The translations under genes were made by a program, and so were the position numbers. The notes under the pieces are model-generated. The model worked only from the letters and a program-made list of their open reading frames with translations. It ran no database searches and was not told where the DNA came from. A DNA stretch of 64,000 bases from Blastomyces gilchristii SLH14081 (lineage: Eukaryota > Ascomycota > Eurotiomycetes > Onygenales > Ajellomycetaceae): NCBI RefSeq assembly GCF_000003855.2, contig NW_003101682.1:5283385-5347384 (forward strand), written 5' to 3'. The stretch's first letter is position 1. The number at the start of each line of letters is the position of its first letter. Positions 61,677-64,000 of the stretch are shown here, in pieces.

Positions 61677-61970
61677 TCAGACAAGTCTCAGTATAAGATT
61701 ATAATTGCAATTATTAACTTCATATGTATAGATATCTTTATATTGATATTCTCTCACATCTATGTTTAGTTTTATCATGTAACAGATATAAACATCTTTT
61801 GAGCTATCAAATTCTGTGAGAAGTTGAGATTTTGATAAGAAGATACACTGAAGATTATAATATCTTACAACTGAAGATTTTATCATTGCATAATAACATA
61901 GACTGCTGTCTATCATAACTTTCATATTATACATGTTATCAATCACAGTAGATATAAGAATCATATTCAT
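61677..61970 (-). pseudogene. A4-A5 protease region
   Basis: Open for 97 codons: MNMILISTVIDNMYNMKVMI, then DSSLCYYAMIKSSVV and, further on, LIL near the end. It matches the A1 segment 8747-9046 along its length. Position between gag knuckle and RT and the xIDSxxxxxxI pattern fit a retropepsin, although the usual Gly after DS is not present. Confidence 0.65.
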
Positions 61971-61999
61971 TATTATTTTCTCTTCAAATTGTTATTGTC

Positions 62000-63139
62000 T
62001 GATCTCTTCAAGCTTCTGTTTATAAATTTAAACAGAAGTTAATCTTTTTCCTGTTTTATCAGAGTATTTATATAGTTATCTTCTAAATCTTTCTTCACTG
62101 CAATGTGATTGACATGGACAGGCACTGATTCATCTTTCAAATGAGAAGACACTGATCTTTCTCTTAATTGAGAAGATACATAGATTGATCAGCAGTTGAA
62201 AGCAATATGCTCTGATCAGTTACAGTTGATATACACTTCTTATTAACATTGATCAGCAACTTCTTCAGAAGTGATCTCAGAAACTCAGAAGTCTATTCAG
62301 ACAGCAGAGACTCTTGCTTGTGTGTAGATATTTAAGTCTACTGAATTCATAGCATCTGCATCATTGTTATTCTTCAGTGTGAGTGTATGAGTTGCTGAGA
62401 TGTAACATCTTCTGTCACTGTTCTGTATACTCTTAAGCTTGATAAGACAGTTATTCAATATTCAGAGCTGTGTGCAGAAGTCTTTATAAGTCTGGTCTTT
62501 ATCTACACTTATAAGAGTCTGTAAGAGTTCAAAAGTTAATGTCTTCTTAAGCATACTAATCTTCATTTAATTCTCTCAAGATTGATCACCTGCTTCTAGA
62601 ATTTTGATATTGAAGTCAGGAATGAATATTGTAAGAGAAGTATTTCTCTGTCAGATACTCTGTAATCAATCTAATACTTTCTGTTGTATGACAGTGTCTC
62701 AGAACAGAATATCAAGATATTTGATAATATTATCAGATATTCATAATGCCAGTTCACATACTTTCATTCATGAATGAAACTTCTGTTTGATATGATTTTT
62801 CAATTATTCATTGATATATTAATCATGATTAATTAATGAACTGATAGCATCTTCATCTACACTCAGTTTCACAAGTATTTCTATTCTTCATGATGAGTAG
62901 AGAGTAAGATTAAAGATATTGAAATATGTGAGAGTATCTAAGCATTCTTTCAGCACTTTTGTATTCAATTCTGTAGATGTTGAAATTGCATAAGTTAATT
63001 ATTGAATCTCTTCATATTGACATTGTTGAGTTGCATATATATCAGCTATTTATTATTATTATAATTTCAACATTGCTCAGAGTCACTGTGACATTACATT
63101 TATACTCACATTTGAGAGTGTCATATTATTATTAGACAT
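62000..63139 (-). pseudogene. A4-A5 gag with zinc knuckle (degraded)
   Basis: Start ATG 63137-63139 (MSNNNMTLSNVSINVMSQ). The capsid-like part includes LDILFWDTVIQQKVLDWLQS and LKKTLTFELLQTLISVDKDQ (W from TGA). The nucleocapsid knuckle xINCNWSEHIAFNC lies near 62200-62240, with the first Cys changed to Tyr. A leader of 318 bases separates the ATG from the 5' LTR. No tRNA-complementary TGG was seen right after the LTR, so priming is unclear. Confidence 0.75.
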
Positions 63140-63457
63140 GATTGTATTGATTATCAGATGTGTAATTGTATGAATATCTTATATATCTGAGTATCAGAAC
63201 TCTCAGATCGTTCACTGACATTCACTTATAAAATCTTACTCTCTTTATAAGGTCTTGTTACAGGGCTAGAATGACTGATAAGCAAGCTTCTATCTGAGAA
63301 CTATCTGAGAACTCAGTGTTCACTTAACTATTTAACTGTTTCTCTATTTCTTACATGTTGTTTATATATTCAGATATCTCAGTGAAAAATCATTTCTAAT
63401 GAGAAGACAATGCATGAATAATTATTTCTAATAAGAAGATAATGAACATTTTTCTAG

Positions 63458-63772
63458 TGTAAGAGGTCTACACTGAATAGATCAGTATTATATTGATAGA
63501 TCTTATATAACAAAGAGAAAAATGTTAGAGAAGAAAAGAAAAGAGAAAGTGTGAGAATCAGCAATCAAAGTGAATATTTATACATGTATGTGGTGGCCAA
63601 GGATCGGTGATCGAGAATGGCCGAGAATCGGAGCGTACGCGTTCGTGGCGGCCGAGGATCAGCAATTGAGAATGGCCGAGAATCAGAGCATACGCGTTCG
63701 AGAATGAAGCGGTTGAAATCTGTGAAGTGTAACGGAATAGTCTATATGATTGATCGGGCGCAGCCCGCCACA
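63458..63772 (-). repeat. A5 (5') LTR with 55 bp tandem U3 repeat
   Basis: 315 bp. The outer 180 bp are nearly unmutated and contain two 55 bp units (63595-63649 and 63650-63704) centred on GGCCGAGAATCGGAGCGTAC. A TATA-like ATGTATAAATATTC lies at about 63574-63587 on the minus strand. The two frames listed across it on opposite strands are not genes. Confidence 0.95.
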
Positions 63773-63777
63773 CTAAT

Positions 63778-63943
63778 CATCTTATACAATTATCATTGAA
63801 TTCATTTTTCTCTTTACCGTCTCTTCTGAGCTTCTGAGACACAGCTCTTCTCTTGTTAATCTGCATTCAATTCAAATCTTCTTGATCGCTCCCGCTGACA
63901 GCCGTCTCAGCAGTAGAAAGGTAGAATGCTTTTATCATGATTC
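63778..63943. other. Less mutated flank, no gene seen
   Basis: About 165 bases with retained CC and CG steps (GATCGCTCCCGCTGACAGCC near 63884-63903). It continues the sequence interrupted by A4-A5. No ORF or repeat match within the window was found. Confidence 0.4.
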
Positions 63944-64000
63944 TAGACTAACTGCCAGCCATCATGAATTTCATGTTTAATTTCATTTAGTCTGATTTCA
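63944..64000 (+). mobile_element. MITE M5 (hAT type), left end only
   Basis: TAGACTAACTGCCAGCCATC aligns with the M3 left end, and the following GAATTTCATGTTTAATTTCATT matches it with C-to-T and G-to-A changes. It runs off the window. The expected 8 bp TSD on its far side is CATGATTC. Confidence 0.8.

Larger units (their letters stand above)
58017..63772 (-). mobile_element. Element A4-A5: complete, uninterrupted family A gypsy
   Basis: 5756 bp with 315 bp LTRs at both ends and TSD CTAAT (58012-58016 and 63773-63777). All domains in gypsy order (gag, protease, RT, RNase H, integrase) are present on the minus strand, with no insertion. It is mutated by the same process but is the only one of the six gypsy RT copies here with an intact YLDD. 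Confidence 0.95.

Noticed and set aside
1..64000. CRISPR arrays, bacterial operons, rRNA genes
   Set aside because: None seen; repeats are LTRs, MITEs and simple repeats, and the gene remnants are eukaryotic transposon genes.

Overview
This 64 kb window is a fungal transposon graveyard with no recognisable host gene. I find no bacterial features. The evidence for a fungus is Ty3/gypsy chromovirus-like and Ty1/copia retrotransposons, hAT DNA transposons, a tRNA-headed SINE, spliceosomal-type introns, and almost complete degradation by RIP-like C-to-T / G-to-A mutation. A filamentous ascomycete is the likeliest source, but this is inference. Nearly all short open frames here are chance frames in mutated DNA. 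The real coding content lies in long frames broken mostly at former Trp codons, now TGA.

The layout is a set of nested insertions, established by matching target-site duplications (TSDs) and by joining split reading frames. The host layer is a copia element, E (+ strand), seen in pieces from 33938 to 58011. Into E went gypsy C (+, 10888-33937; its 5' part lies left of the window), gypsy A2 (-, 34424-49104, TSD AAATC), MITE M4 (49824-50288), a SINE (50794-51170) and a full-length hAT element F (51882-57656, inside E's 3' LTR). Into C went gypsy B1 (-, 13262-29432, TSD AATAC) and gypsy A1 (-, 6673-10887). Into B1 went B2 (-, 17651-25957, TSD GAATT), which carries MITE M1. Into A2 went B3 (-, 37379-46243, TSD GATAT), which carries MITEs M2 and M3. 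Gypsy D (-, about 1515-6672) appears to interrupt A1's integrase. The only intact-length copy of family A is A4-A5 (58017-63772, TSD CTAAT). The right edge (63778-64000) is less mutated flank plus the start of another MITE.

The families are: A, 5.8 kb with LTRs of about 315-330 bp; B, 7.8 kb with LTRs of 521-545 bp and about 2 kb of extra sequence between integrase and 3' LTR; C, with a 423 bp LTR sharing its 3' half with A; D, a chromodomain gypsy; E, copia; F and the 506 bp M elements, hAT with 8 bp TSDs.

The most notable signals are: (1) the mutation acts mainly on CpC and CpG, not the classical CpA, so Trp codons become TGA while CAA/CAG codons mostly survive; (2) mutation fades at the outer edges of each inserted element; (3) successive rounds of insertion and mutation can be ordered from mutated bases captured inside TSDs; (4) an unmutated cysteine-rich small ORF with a possible intron inside hAT F; (5) a frame antisense to gag-pol kept open in all three B copies; (6) a probable class II tRNA-derived SINE.
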